64,000 nt of DNA from Catalinimonas alkaloidigena. Its GTDB lineage: Bacteria; Bacteroidota; Bacteroidia; Cytophagales; Cyclobacteriaceae. The DNA lies in contig NZ_JAQFIL010000001.1 of assembly GCF_029504655.1 (NCBI RefSeq), positions 2,609,001 to 2,673,000 of the forward strand, written 5' to 3'. Below are positions 8,496 to 18,284 of the stretch, piece after piece. Below the pieces are notes generated by a model, which searched no databases, was not told the origin of the DNA, and saw only the letters and a list, made by a program, of their open reading frames with translations. The position numbers were made by a program, and so were the translations under genes. How positions within the stretch are numbered: the stretch's first letter is position 1; each line of letters begins with the position of its first letter.

Positions 8496-10154
8496 ATGAA
8501 ATCATCCAAAGATTATCTTTTCTGGGTATCTCTATTTTTTGTAGGCTTATTCACTGCTTCCTGTAGCAATGAGACCCAGCAGACACAAGAAAATGAGGGC
8601 CCTCCCAATATTATTTTTATCATGAGTGATGATCATGCCTATCAGGCGATTAGTGCGTATGGTCACAACCTCAATGAGACTCCTAACATAGACAGAATTG
8701 CCAATGAAGGCGCTCTCTTTACCCGGGCAACGGTTACCAATTCAATCTGCGCCCCCAGCAGAGCGGTGGTGCTTACCGGTAAGCATAGCTTTGTCAATGG
8801 TAAGGTAGATAATGTACAGCCTTTCAATTGGGATCAGCCTAATTTTGCCAAGCTGCTTCAGTCTAATGGCTATCAGACAGCCTTGATCGGTAAAATTCAC
8901 CTGGATGGCTTACCGCAGGGCTTTGACTATTCTATGGTTCTTCCCGGCCAGGGACATTACTATAACCCTGACTTTCTGGTAAACGGAGAAAGACAAAGAT
9001 TTGAAGGTTATGTTACAGATATCACTACCGATGCCGCGTTAGATTGGCTGAAAGAGAAGCGTGAGCAGGACAAGCCCTTTATGATGATGTATCACCAAAA
9101 GGCACCTCACCGTAACTGGAAACCAGCACCCGAATACCTGACACTTTATGACGACAAAACTTTTGATCCACCCTCAAATTATTTTGACGACCTCACAAAT
9201 TACGAGGGTAGAGGTACCGCTGCCAAAGAGCAGGAAATGGAGATTGACGGTCATGCCAGGTGGGGACATGATTTTAAAATGGTGGTTGATCCTAATGGTG
9301 ACAGTACAGGTTTTGACCGTGAGCTGGCTCGCTTCAACGAAGAACAATTGCAGCAATGGAATGCGGCTTATGAGCCTAAAAATGAAGCTTTCAAAAAAGC
9401 TTTCGCTCCTACCAGTGAATTGGATTTTACCAATGATCAGGCCAAAGAGAAGGAGAAAGAGGTAGCCATATGGAAATTTAACCGTTACATCAAAGATTAT
9501 CTAAGAACCATTAAATCAGTAGACGATGGAGTTGGAGAAGTATTGGATTATCTGGAAGAAAACGGACTGGCAGATAATACCATTGTAGTATATACTTCTG
9601 ATCAGGGCTTTTATCTTGGTGAGCATGGCTGGTTTGACAAGCGATTTATGTACGAGCAATCGTTCCGTACGCCCTTGTTAGTCCGCTACCCTAAAGAAAT
9701 TGAGCCGGGCACCAAGATCAGCAAGCTGGTTCAAAACCTTGACTTTGCGCCCACACTATTAGATTATGCAGGAGTGGAAGCGCCCGAAGAAATGCAGGGA
9801 GAATCCTTCCGCAGGCTGGTAAGTGGAGAAACTGAGGATTGGAGAGACGCGGTGTATTACACCTACTACGAATACCCTTCGGTACATATGGTAAAGCGTC
9901 ATCATGGCGTGGCCACTGACCGCTACAAACTGATGCATTTCTACTATGATATTGATGAGTGGGAAATGTACGACCTGGAAAAAGATCCAAATGAGATGAA
10001 TAACATTTATGATGATCCTGAATATGCTGAGGTGCAGGAAATGATGCACCAAAAATTTGATGAACTGCGTAATTACTATGGTGATAGCGATGAAAATGAT
10101 CAGAAATTTCTCAAAGCTTATTTAGATGTGATTGAAAAAAGAAATAACAATTAG
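8496..10154 (+). CDS. Sulfatase lipoprotein, N-acetylglucosamine-6-sulfatase-like
   Basis: Second formylglycine sulfatase of the locus. The lipobox FTASC with Cys23 makes it a probable lipoprotein. Metal Asp pair is in FIMSDDH (about 41-47); the modification motif is CAPSR with Cys85. Other family blocks are [26 protein letters not shown] and the C-terminal [20 protein letters not shown]. From memory these match gut Bacteroides GlcNAc-6-O-sulfatases (SulfAtlas S1_11), but no search was run. At 552 residues it is typical of that group. It lies 92 bases after the first sulfatase and before a strong terminator, so the two sulfatases probably share a transcript. Confidence 0.9.
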   Translation: MKSSKDYLFWVSLFFVGLFTASCSNETQQTQENEGPPNIIFIMSDDHAYQAISAYGHNLNETPNIDRIANEGALFTRATVTNSICAPSRAVVLTGKHSFVNGKVDNVQPFNWDQPNFAKLLQSNGYQTALIGKIHLDGLPQGFDYSMVLPGQGHYYNPDFLVNGERQRFEGYVTDITTDAALDWLKEKREQDKPFMMMYHQKAPHRNWKPAPEYLTLYDDKTFDPPSNYFDDLTNYEGRGTAAKEQEMEIDGHARWGHDFKMVVDPNGDSTGFDRELARFNEEQLQQWNAAYEPKNEAFKKAFAPTSELDFTNDQAKEKEKEVAIWKFNRYIKDYLRTIKSVDDGVGEVLDYLEENGLADNTIVVYTSDQGFYLGEHGWFDKRFMYEQSFRTPLLVRYPKEIEPGTKISKLVQNLDFAPTLLDYAGVEAPEEMQGESFRRLVSGETEDWRDAVYYTYYEYPSVHMVKRHHGVATDRYKLMHFYYDIDEWEMYDLEKDPNEMNNIYDDPEYAEVQEMMHQKFDELRNYYGDSDENDQKFLKAYLDVIEKRNNN

Positions 10155-10189
10155 TTGTTCTAGTTCTTCTATTATCAACTCTTAAGATA

Positions 10190-10234
10190 AGGTCATGGCA
10201 CAAACTTAACTGTTAGCCATGACCTGTTTTTTTT
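10190..10234 (+). terminator. Rho-independent terminator ending the sulfatase locus
   Basis: Ten-bp perfect stem (AGGTCATGGC at 10190-10199, GCCATGACCT at 10216-10225) with a 16-base loop and an eight-T run at 10227-10234. It separates the sulfatase genes from the next sigma factor. Confidence 0.82.
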
Positions 10235-10322
10235 GCTTTTACTTTCAAGATAAAAATCCGCATAATAAAATTTTTAATTAAAAAGCTATTCAATGCAAAA
10301 ATTTGATAATTAGCTTTAAAAG

Positions 10323-10985
10323 ATGTATTGTTACTACAAACAAGTCAATATTTTGCAGGCCAGGCATGATCATATAGAAAATGAAGACATTTGGTTACAA
10401 ATGAAACAGGGCAATGGTAAGGCCCTGGTTGAAATTTATGACCTTTATGCAGACTTATTATACAGCTACGGAAGAAAGTTTACGGCTAAGTCTGAGATCA
10501 TTGAAGATGCTATGCAGGATTTACTCACCGAGCTTTGGGTGAAAAGAGAGAAGTTAAGTGTTCCTCATTCTGCAAAAGGCTATCTTCTGAAAGCATTCAG
10601 GCAAAAACTTCTGCGACAGTTATCTAAATACAAAAAGATCAGCTTTCTGGAAAACTACCCGGAAACTATGACAGGCGAAAGTAAAAGCAATGGAATGGCG
10701 GAAGAAGATGCAGAACAGATTGTAACGCTAAAAGCCCACCTTAAAAATTCACTCTCGTATTTGAGTCCCAAACAAAGAGAAGCGATCCTGCTAAAGTACA
10801 CCGAGAATTTAACACATGATGAGATTGCTGAGGTCATGGAAATAAAAAAACAGAGCTTATATAACCTTTTGCATGGAGCCATTCAGAGGTTGAGCGAAAC
10901 TATGAAACACGAGAGAGCTTCTAATTTTGTGTATTTTCTTTCAGTATTGCTACTTTTTAGCCATTCAAACCCAATTATTTTTTAA
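10323..10985 (+). CDS. ECF RNA polymerase sigma factor
   Basis: Second FecI-like ECF sigma factor, predicted to control the SusC/SusD at 12233-17353 and perhaps the aldarate genes after it. Region 2 is around residues 27-80 (GNGKALVEIYDLYADLLYSY, EDAMQDLLTELWVKREKL). Region 4 is around 140-195 (LSYLSPKQREAILLKYTENL, THDEIAEVMEIKKQSLYN). The hydrophobic tail resembles that of the first sigma factor. Only one ATG precedes region 2, so 10323 is the best start. A fecR gene follows 124 bases downstream. Confidence 0.9.
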   Translation: MYCYYKQVNILQARHDHIENEDIWLQMKQGNGKALVEIYDLYADLLYSYGRKFTAKSEIIEDAMQDLLTELWVKREKLSVPHSAKGYLLKAFRQKLLRQLSKYKKISFLENYPETMTGESKSNGMAEEDAEQIVTLKAHLKNSLSYLSPKQREAILLKYTENLTHDEIAEVMEIKKQSLYNLLHGAIQRLSETMKHERASNFVYFLSVLLLFSHSNPIIF

Positions 10986-11109
10986 CAATTTTTTCTTCTT
11001 CTGCCGTAGTCAGTATTCGTTGATAAAAAAAATTTTTAATTTTTTTCCTTCATAAGCAGTAGATTTTTATTCCGGCTGCTTCTTGTAATTGTGCTGATCA
11101 TATAGCCCA

Positions 11110-12156
11110 ATGAACAAACAAGAAACTATAGCTGATCTGATGCTGGATGATTCTTTCCAGGCTTGGGTATATTCCGGAGAGAAAAAATATGATGAGAAAT
11201 GGCAGAGATGGATACGTGAACATCCTGACAAAGTGGAGGTATTAGAAGAGGCTAAAGTCTTATTGCAGGGATTGAGGGAAGAAAAACACCCATTGCCTGA
11301 AGTTCGCAAAGACATACTGCGCCAAGAGCTGATCCGGATTACGCAGCATGCTGACCTGCGAAAAGATGAAAATATTCCTGCGTTTGAAAGTACAGGAAGT
11401 CATAAGCGTTTTAAACTGGGCATTGCGGCCTCAATAGCCTTTTTAATCATGATCTCATGGGCTTATTTTCAATATCGGGGAGGGCAATCACAATCGATAC
11501 ACTATAAAACTACTTTTGGCGAGATAAGTTCTTTTGTGCTTCCTGACTGTACTCAGGTTACGCTTAATGGAAATTCTCAACTAACTTATCGTTTCAGTGC
11601 ATCAGCAGAAAAAGGGAGAGAAGTATGGTTGGCGGGTGAAGGTTTTTTTGATGTAAGTCATATGAACGCAGACGGAGAAGACAAAAACCAGGGGGCGGTA
11701 AAATTTACTGTTCATACCGACAATCTGTCGATAAAAGTGCTGGGAACGCGCTTCAACGTAAAATCACGGCATGAAAAAACCCAGGTTGTTCTGGAAAAAG
11801 GAAGCATACAATTGGATATTGGCGAGCAGGGAGACCCACTCTTGATGCAGCCCGATGAATTGGTAGAAGTGAAAAGTGGAGAGAGACAAATTAATCAGCA
11901 GTTTGTTGAAGCACTTGCTTATACTGCCTGGAAAGAAGGTGTGATCAATTTGGATGCTGCCACTTTTGAAGAAATAAGCAGTGTATTAAAAGACAATTAT
12001 GGCTTGGAAATTCTCTTTGTAAATGAAAATGTCGCAGACGAAATTAAGTTGAGAGGATCTTTCCCAAGCAGCAACATAGATATACTTCTGGAAGCTATTG
12101 CTAATGTTACCCATACTACTATGAAGAAAAAAGGAAAAACTATTGTCTATCAGTAA
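11110..12156 (+). CDS. FecR family anti-sigma factor
   Basis: Membrane-bound anti-sigma partner of the sigma factor at 10323. Cytoplasmic N-terminal part of about 100 residues, one transmembrane helix at about 103-120 (LGIAASIAFLIMISWAYF), a periplasmic FecR domain (SSFVLPDCTQVTLNGNSQLT, AGEGFFDVSH, VLGTRFNVKS), and a DUF4974 C-terminus (INLDAATFEEISSVLKDNYG). Length 348 is normal. SusC with an STN domain follows after 76 bases, completing a sigma/anti-sigma/transducer relay. Confidence 0.92.
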   Translation: MNKQETIADLMLDDSFQAWVYSGEKKYDEKWQRWIREHPDKVEVLEEAKVLLQGLREEKHPLPEVRKDILRQELIRITQHADLRKDENIPAFESTGSHKRFKLGIAASIAFLIMISWAYFQYRGGQSQSIHYKTTFGEISSFVLPDCTQVTLNGNSQLTYRFSASAEKGREVWLAGEGFFDVSHMNADGEDKNQGAVKFTVHTDNLSIKVLGTRFNVKSRHEKTQVVLEKGSIQLDIGEQGDPLLMQPDELVEVKSGERQINQQFVEALAYTAWKEGVINLDAATFEEISSVLKDNYGLEILFVNENVADEIKLRGSFPSSNIDILLEAIANVTHTTMKKKGKTIVYQ

Positions 12157-12232
12157 GCAATGTGCCACTCTTCAAGGGCCCTGAAGATCGCTGGCAAACA
12201 ACAAACGAATTTATACTACTAATTACAACGCT

Positions 12233-15200
12233 ATGAAAAAATACACTAACCTAATCATTTGGGCCTTGGTGATCATGCTCAGTCCATTGTTTTGCTACAA
12301 TTTGGCTGCTCAGAATCTCGCCCTTACCACGACCGGAATCAAAATTGGTAACAATGATCATCAGGGTGTAAAAAGCCTGGCTTCAGTGCTTAAGGAATTA
12401 GAAAAGAACTATCATGTCAGTTTCTACTATCAGGTTGGGGATGTAGAAAATAAGTTTGTAGAAAAAGACAATCATTTGGTACTTGAAGATGACCTGGAAA
12501 AAACGTTAAAAAATTTACTTCAGGACTATGCTTTGGATTTTAAAGAAGTACAAAAGGACTATTACTATGTATTTAAGAAAGTTGAAATAGATTTGCCGGA
12601 AAAGGTAAATAAAAAACCTGCATCACAAAGCCAGTATAAAGAAGATAATCAGCCCATACATGCGATGGCATCTCTGCAAAGCTTTATAGCAGATCATACT
12701 TCGGCTTTATTACAAAAAACTATCACAGGAAAAGTAACGGATGCTGAAGGTAATCAGCCCTTACCAGGTGTCAATGTACTGGCAAAAGGTACGCTAACGG
12801 GCACAGTAACAGATATAAGTGGCAATTATCAAATTACAGTTGCCGATAGTATTACTACATTGGTATTCTCTTCCATTGGTTTTCAAACCACAGAAGTAGC
12901 GATAAACAACCAGAGTACTGTCAATGTCTCACTGTCGCCAAATATTCAGGCATTGGATGAAGTTGTGGTAACCGCGCTGGGTATCACGAAAGAAAGCAAA
13001 ACCCTGGGTTATGCAACAGCCAAAGTAGAACCTAAGGAATTTAACGTAAATCGCACCCCCAATTTTGTTAATTCCCTGCAAGGAAAAGTAGCAGGCTTGA
13101 ATATTACTTCACTGAGCTCAGGCCCTCAGGGAAGCAGCAAGATACGAATCAGAGGGGTATCCTCATTTGGAGGCAATAACTCTCCTCTCATTGTGGTAAA
13201 TGGTGTTCCTATCGATAATACCAACTATGGGGTAAATGGTGATGTGTCTGAAGTGGGTAGTAACCGGCGGTCAGATAGTGGTGATGGCCTAAGTAGTATC
13301 AATCCCGATGACATTACCTCTATGACTGTCCTGAAAGGAGCGGCTGCCTCCGCATTGTATGGTGCACGTGCTAAAGATGGAGTGATCATGATCACCACCA
13401 GAAATAGGGCCAAAGGTTCAGGTATTCAATTGGAATATAATACCAATTACACCATTGATACGCCATTAGATTTTACCGATTATCAATACGAATATGGCCA
13501 GGGAGAAGGAGGAATTCGTCCCAATGCACCGCGTCCGGTGTCAGGGGTGTGGAGCTTTGGTGAAAAATTTGAGCCGGGCATGACGCAGATATTGTTTGAC
13601 GGAATTGAGGTGCCCTATGTTCCCCAGCGCAATAAAGTAAGAGATTATTATCGTGATGGATCTACCTTCTCAAATACGATTACAATTTCATCCGGTAGTG
13701 AAAACGGTGGTTTCAGCCTTTCAGCTTCAAATATGGATAGCAAAGCGATTCTACCTGGCTCTAAATATAACCGTAAAACAGTAAACTTAGGCTTTACCCA
13801 GAACATCAAAAAGCTCAGTGTATCCGGTAATGTCAATTATTCGCATGAAGAAAGAAAGAACCCACCCAATATAGCAGAGCAGGATTATAGTCCGGTGGTC
13901 ATTTATACGCTGGCGTCTTCCATGCCTTTAGATCTGCTGGAAAGATACGCATTTGATGAGAATGGAGATGAATTCCCCTATTCCAGGTTTACTAACCGTA
14001 CCAACCCTTATTTTGCTCTTTCCAGATTTGAGAACAACGTTAGAGACCGTATTTACGGTAACCTGACAGCGCGATATGACTTCACCGACTGGTTGTATCT
14101 GCAAGGCCGTGTCGGACAGGATTATTACTCTCGTGATCAGGATTATAATTTACCTACCGGTTCACAGAGACAGTCATCACCTCCACCCGGATTTGTCAAC
14201 GGTCAGTATGTGCAGGACATACGTCGGGTAAGAGAAATTAATGCCGACTTTTTGATTGGCGCCAACAAAACATTTGGAGACATTGGCATTTTAATAAACG
14301 CCGGAGGAAACCAGATGTATCGTCGCTCTGATGTTAATACGATTCTGGGTGAGAACTTCTTCACCAGAGGCTTATATACCATAAGAAATGCCAGCAAGGT
14401 GACACCCAATTACGCGATCTCTGAACGTCAGGTAAACTCTCTCTACGCCAGTTCAGAAATCTCTTTCAGGGAGTTTGTATATCTGAATGCCACCGTCAGA
14501 AATGATTGGTTTTCAACCTTATCCCCGGAAAACAGAAGCATTCTTTATCCGTCTATCACTGGTAGCTTCGTTTTCTCCCAGGCATTTGCCAATTTACCCA
14601 ATTGGTTTTCATTTGGTAAGATTAGGCTAGCTTATGCTGAAGTGGGCAGCGATACGGATGTACAACCCTATTCTAATAATCTGTTCTATGATATCAATGC
14701 TCAGCAGTTTCCAAATTCTCTAGGTATCGCGCAGCCCGTTGGTGGTATCAGCAATTCGGTTGTACCCAATGCGGACCTTAAGCCGATGCGGGTAACTGAG
14801 AAAGAGATTGGCTTGGAAATGACATTATTTGATCATATCAGGTTTGAAATTTCATACTATGATAAATTATCATCTGACCAAATCCTGCAGGCACAGGTGT
14901 CTGACGGTTCTTCTTATATCAATCAGCTGATCAATGTAGGCGAAAGTGAGAACAAAGGGGTAGAGATGTTTGCCGCTTTCACGCCAGTTAGAATGAATGC
15001 GTTCAACTGGACTGTAAGTGCCAATGCATCATACAATACCTCTAAAGTGCTGAGCTTGGGTGATGATGTAGAAGGGACTTTTATCACCGTTGGCAATGCA
15101 GAGTTTCATGGAGAACTAAGGCAGGTGGTAGGAAAACCTATGGCGCAATTGTATGGTTGGGGCTACCTGAGGGATGAGCAGGGCCGGCAGGTCTTTGACT

Positions 15201-15781
15201 CCAGCAATGGACGTCCCCTGCGTTCTAATGAACAGTTAAACTTTGGTAGCGCCATTCCGAGATGGGTAGGTGGGTTTACCAATATGTTCAGCTACAAAAA
15301 TGTCAATTTTTCTTTCCTGATTGATTTCAAACTTGGGCACAAGATGATCTCAGGTACGCATACCAATGCTTATCGTCATGGTCTGGACAAAGCTACACTG
15401 GTGGGGAGAGAACAGGGCTATGTTGTAGGTGTAGGTGTCAATGAAAATGGAGAAATTAATACCGCACAGGCCCCAGTACAAACCTTTTATGAAACCATAA
15501 GAGGTGGTAGAATGTCTGAACAGTCTGTATTTGACGCCGGCTCATGGCAATTACGTCAGATGACCCTGGGCTATGATTTTACACCCATCCTGCCTGCCAA
15601 CAAATACATTGAAGGATTACAACTCAGCCTGGTAGCTAATAATGTAGCGGTGATCAAACAATGGGTGCCTCACATACACCCTGATCAAAACGGTATCATC
15701 TCTGATAATCAGGCAGGTCTGGAAGCAACCGGATTGCCGGTCACGCGAAGCATAGGATTTAACCTAAATGTAAAATTCTAA
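12233..15781 (+). CDS. SusC/RagA TonB-dependent transducer with STN domain
   Basis: Second signalling SusC. Signal peptide to about residue 27 (NLAAQ); STN domain about 47-117 (LASVLKELEKNYHVSFYYQV); a linker of about 45 residues; regulatory-like domain about 164-245 (ITGKVTDAEGNQPLPGVNVL); TonB-box-like DEVVVTALGITKESK; plug (VLKGAAASALYGARAKDGVI); barrel to residue 1182. The AALGIT-type box differs from VVVGYGTQKK in the other two SusC proteins, placing it in a different SusC subgroup. The SusD-like partner follows at once. Ligand unknown; the neighbouring aldarate genes suggest an acidic sugar or polymer. Confidence 0.95.
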   Translation: MKKYTNLIIWALVIMLSPLFCYNLAAQNLALTTTGIKIGNNDHQGVKSLASVLKELEKNYHVSFYYQVGDVENKFVEKDNHLVLEDDLEKTLKNLLQDYALDFKEVQKDYYYVFKKVEIDLPEKVNKKPASQSQYKEDNQPIHAMASLQSFIADHTSALLQKTITGKVTDAEGNQPLPGVNVLAKGTLTGTVTDISGNYQITVADSITTLVFSSIGFQTTEVAINNQSTVNVSLSPNIQALDEVVVTALGITKESKTLGYATAKVEPKEFNVNRTPNFVNSLQGKVAGLNITSLSSGPQGSSKIRIRGVSSFGGNNSPLIVVNGVPIDNTNYGVNGDVSEVGSNRRSDSGDGLSSINPDDITSMTVLKGAAASALYGARAKDGVIMITTRNRAKGSGIQLEYNTNYTIDTPLDFTDYQYEYGQGEGGIRPNAPRPVSGVWSFGEKFEPGMTQILFDGIEVPYVPQRNKVRDYYRDGSTFSNTITISSGSENGGFSLSASNMDSKAILPGSKYNRKTVNLGFTQNIKKLSVSGNVNYSHEERKNPPNIAEQDYSPVVIYTLASSMPLDLLERYAFDENGDEFPYSRFTNRTNPYFALSRFENNVRDRIYGNLTARYDFTDWLYLQGRVGQDYYSRDQDYNLPTGSQRQSSPPPGFVNGQYVQDIRRVREINADFLIGANKTFGDIGILINAGGNQMYRRSDVNTILGENFFTRGLYTIRNASKVTPNYAISERQVNSLYASSEISFREFVYLNATVRNDWFSTLSPENRSILYPSITGSFVFSQAFANLPNWFSFGKIRLAYAEVGSDTDVQPYSNNLFYDINAQQFPNSLGIAQPVGGISNSVVPNADLKPMRVTEKEIGLEMTLFDHIRFEISYYDKLSSDQILQAQVSDGSSYINQLINVGESENKGVEMFAAFTPVRMNAFNWTVSANASYNTSKVLSLGDDVEGTFITVGNAEFHGELRQVVGKPMAQLYGWGYLRDEQGRQVFDSSNGRPLRSNEQLNFGSAIPRWVGGFTNMFSYKNVNFSFLIDFKLGHKMISGTHTNAYRHGLDKATLVGREQGYVVGVGVNENGEINTAQAPVQTFYETIRGGRMSEQSVFDAGSWQLRQMTLGYDFTPILPANKYIEGLQLSLVANNVAVIKQWVPHIHPDQNGIISDNQAGLEATGLPVTRSIGFNLNVKF

Positions 15782-15823
15782 GAAAAAAACGAACTGATGA
15801 TGTCATCTTTAAATCAATACGCA

Positions 15824-17353
15824 ATGAATAAATTTAACCTATACTTCTTCAGTACCCTGATGGTTTTTCTCACCTTCAGTGCATGCGATGACGGCTTTGA
15901 TGAGATGAATACCAATCCTGTAAGATTGACTTCTCTAGACCCGACATTTCAGCTTAACAATGCGATTATCAACAGTGCACCAGTATATAATAACCTTACC
16001 TACGAGACTACAATCGTAAAACAAATGATTACTCCTTTTCAGGGGGTAGGCACGGGTGGAAATCTTAATCAGGACAACCGTTCGGCTACACAGGGCAACT
16101 GGCAGGATGGCTATCGAAATATTCTCAAAAATATTATTGACGGAATTGCAAATACCGAAGGAGATCCTGAAAAATCAAATTTGAATAACATATTAAGAAT
16201 CTGGAGGGCTCATGCCTTTTTAACTCTGACCGATACCTACGGAGATATACCCTATACTGAAGCGGGGCGTGGTTATCTGGAAGGGATTATCCTTCCGAAA
16301 TATGATGATCAGGAATTCATTTATACGGACTTGCTCAATGAACTGGAAACAGCCACCCAGGGCCTGGATGAAGCTAAAGATGCAGTACCCCAGGAAGTCC
16401 TTTACAGTGGAAACATTGAGCAATGGAAAAGGCTGGGTAATTCACTTCTCCTGAGAGCTGCCATGCGCCTTACAAAGGTAGACCCTGCTATGGCTGAGCA
16501 ATATGCTGGTATCGCGATTTCCGGAGGCTTAATGCAGTCTAATGATGATAATGCAGTTGTTCGTCATGATGCTAACTTCAGAAATAACGTAGGCACTAAC
16601 TTAAATGGTGGGCAGGCACCTTTCTATTATCTGGACGAAGATTTCGTAAACTTTATGCAGGATAATGATGACCCCAGGCTCGCCTCCATTGGGGTAAGAT
16701 ATATAGGAGCCTTAAGTGGTGGGGAACAGACGGAAGAGATCGCTGACCGTACAGCCGATGCTCAAATTGGAATGCCTCAGGGCTATGACAATACTACTAT
16801 TATTCCGGTAGCGGAAGCCGCGGGTCTGGCCAGTTTGTATAGCTACAGTCAGCTTGACAGAACCAGGCTGGGACATCCTGAAGCCCCCAGTTATTTGGTG
16901 ACCTATTCTCAAACCTTATTACTTCATGCTGAAGCCGTTGTCAGAGGATGGGCAGCAGGAGATGCGGCAGCATTATTTGAAGAAGGCATTCGTGCCCATA
17001 TGGAGCAGCTTGCCAGCTGGCCGGGAGATACTGAAATCGCCCAGGCTGATATTGATGCCTATATTCAGGCGCATCCTTTACAGAGTGGGAGTGAGTTAGA
17101 ACAGATCAATACGCAGTACTGGGTTTCATCCTTTTTGATAGGACCCGAAACCTGGGCGAATTTCCGCAGGAGTGGTTATCCGGTGGTCAGTCCAAATCCT
17201 TATCCTGGCAGTGACCTGAAAACAGAAGAGTTTATTCGTCGCCTGACTTATCCGGATTCTGAGCTGACAGTCAACAAAGCACATGTAGATGAAGCTACGA
17301 GCCGGCAAGGCCCCGATATTCTGGATACCAGAGTGTGGTGGGATGTAGAGTAG
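15824..17353 (+). CDS. SusD/RagB-like outer-membrane lipoprotein
   Basis: Glycan-binding partner of the SusC at 12233, of the SusD-like type found with ALGI-type SusC proteins. ATG at 15824 is chosen because it opens directly on a lipoprotein signal (MNKFNLYFFSTLMVFL, lipobox FSAC, Cys21). An in-frame ATG at 15797 would add nine polar residues. Family blocks are WRAHAFLTLTDTYGDIPYTE (about 134-153) and LLLRAAMRLTKVDP (about 206-219). Length 509. It begins 42 bases after susC and is followed by a hairpin terminator. Confidence 0.92.
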   Translation: MNKFNLYFFSTLMVFLTFSACDDGFDEMNTNPVRLTSLDPTFQLNNAIINSAPVYNNLTYETTIVKQMITPFQGVGTGGNLNQDNRSATQGNWQDGYRNILKNIIDGIANTEGDPEKSNLNNILRIWRAHAFLTLTDTYGDIPYTEAGRGYLEGIILPKYDDQEFIYTDLLNELETATQGLDEAKDAVPQEVLYSGNIEQWKRLGNSLLLRAAMRLTKVDPAMAEQYAGIAISGGLMQSNDDNAVVRHDANFRNNVGTNLNGGQAPFYYLDEDFVNFMQDNDDPRLASIGVRYIGALSGGEQTEEIADRTADAQIGMPQGYDNTTIIPVAEAAGLASLYSYSQLDRTRLGHPEAPSYLVTYSQTLLLHAEAVVRGWAAGDAAALFEEGIRAHMEQLASWPGDTEIAQADIDAYIQAHPLQSGSELEQINTQYWVSSFLIGPETWANFRRSGYPVVSPNPYPGSDLKTEEFIRRLTYPDSELTVNKAHVDEATSRQGPDILDTRVWWDVE

Positions 17354-17358
17354 AGAAT

Positions 17359-17424
17359 GCAGGGTCGGGAGTCCGAAGACCGGAGCTGTAAGCTTTCTCC
17401 GGACTTCTGCCTTCCTGCTTTTTT
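17359..17424 (+). terminator. GC-rich inverted repeat and T-run after susD
   Basis: A structured intergenic stretch: left arm with GTCCGAAGACCGGAG, an 11-base loop, right arm with CTCCGGACTTCTGCC, outer GCAGG/CCTGC pairs, then a six-T run at 17419-17424. Its stem is imperfect. It may be both a terminator and a dispersed repeat, since GTCCGAAG/CCGGAG blocks are, from memory, common between genes of related bacteria. It would partly insulate the aldarate genes from the SusCD transcript. Confidence 0.5.
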
Positions 17425-17452
17425 ACTGATAAAACAGAACAAAACTTTGTAA

Positions 17453-18226
17453 ATGAAAAACTTAAAGCAACGACTGAAGCAGGGAGAAACCCTGAATGGC
17501 TGCTGGCTCAATCTTGGAAGTTCGGTTACGGCTGAGATCGTCGGGCTTTCCGGCTTTGACTGGGTACTGATTGATCTGGAACATGGGGCGGGAAGCGAGA
17601 AGGATGTATTGCATCAGCTGCAAGCCCTGGAGCATACGCCTGCCGCTCCCCTGATCAGGGTAGAAAGTTATGAGCGGCAACGCTTCCATCGGGTACTGGA
17701 TATGGGCGCCGAAGGCGTGATGTGTCCAAGAATCAACAATGTGGAGGAAGCAAAACAGGCATTGAGCGCAATGCAGTATCCTCCGGAAGGAAGCCGTGGT
17801 GTAGCCAAGATGGTTAGGGCAACCAATTTCGGGAAAGATTTTGATGCTTACCGTAGTGGTGCGAAAGACAATATTTTAGGCGTACTGCAGATAGAAACCC
17901 TGGAAGCCCTGAATCATCTGGATGCAATCGCAGCCCTTGCTGGCTTAGATGTACTCTTCATCGGTCCGGCTGACCTTTCCATGGCTTTGGGGATATTTGG
18001 ACAGTTAGATCACCCTACATTCAAAGACGCACTGAAAGCCATCGTGAATGCTGCTCAAAAGGCAAAAAAGGCAACTGGGATTCTCCTGTTCAATCCTGAT
18101 GATTATGCTACTTATCATGAAATGGGCATCAGAATGATCGCCTGTGGCGCTGACGCTACTTTTGTCGCCAACGGTGCCCGAACTATGGCTGAAAAACTCA
18201 AATCAATGAGAAAGGGTGAAAAATGA
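17453..18226 (+). CDS. garL: HpcH/HpaI family aldolase, 5-keto-4-deoxy-glucarate aldolase-like
   Basis: Metal-dependent class II aldolase of the HpcH/HpaI/citrate lyase beta family, a cytoplasmic TIM barrel. The best guess is cleavage of 5-keto-4-deoxy-D-glucarate to pyruvate and tartronate semialdehyde, because glucarate dehydratase and tartronate semialdehyde reductase genes are nearby. Family residues: LIDLEHG (about 40-46, base His), LIRVE (substrate Arg), LQIET (metal Glu, about 145), FIGPADLSMALG (metal Asp, about 172). Length 257 matches GarL. A 2-keto-3-deoxy-rhamnonate or HpaI-type specificity cannot be excluded from sequence. First gene of the aldarate block. Confidence 0.88.
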   Translation: MKNLKQRLKQGETLNGCWLNLGSSVTAEIVGLSGFDWVLIDLEHGAGSEKDVLHQLQALEHTPAAPLIRVESYERQRFHRVLDMGAEGVMCPRINNVEEAKQALSAMQYPPEGSRGVAKMVRATNFGKDFDAYRSGAKDNILGVLQIETLEALNHLDAIAALAGLDVLFIGPADLSMALGIFGQLDHPTFKDALKAIVNAAQKAKKATGILLFNPDDYATYHEMGIRMIACGADATFVANGARTMAEKLKSMRKGEK

Positions 18227-18284
18227 AGGATAAACTTAGCATTCCCGAAATCAAAACTCCAACTCCTAAACACTTTATCTTTTC

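Noticed and set aside
12173..12189. CTTCA(A)GGG/CCCTGAAG palindrome between fecR and susC
   Set aside because: It has no loop and no T-run; too short to claim as a regulatory site.
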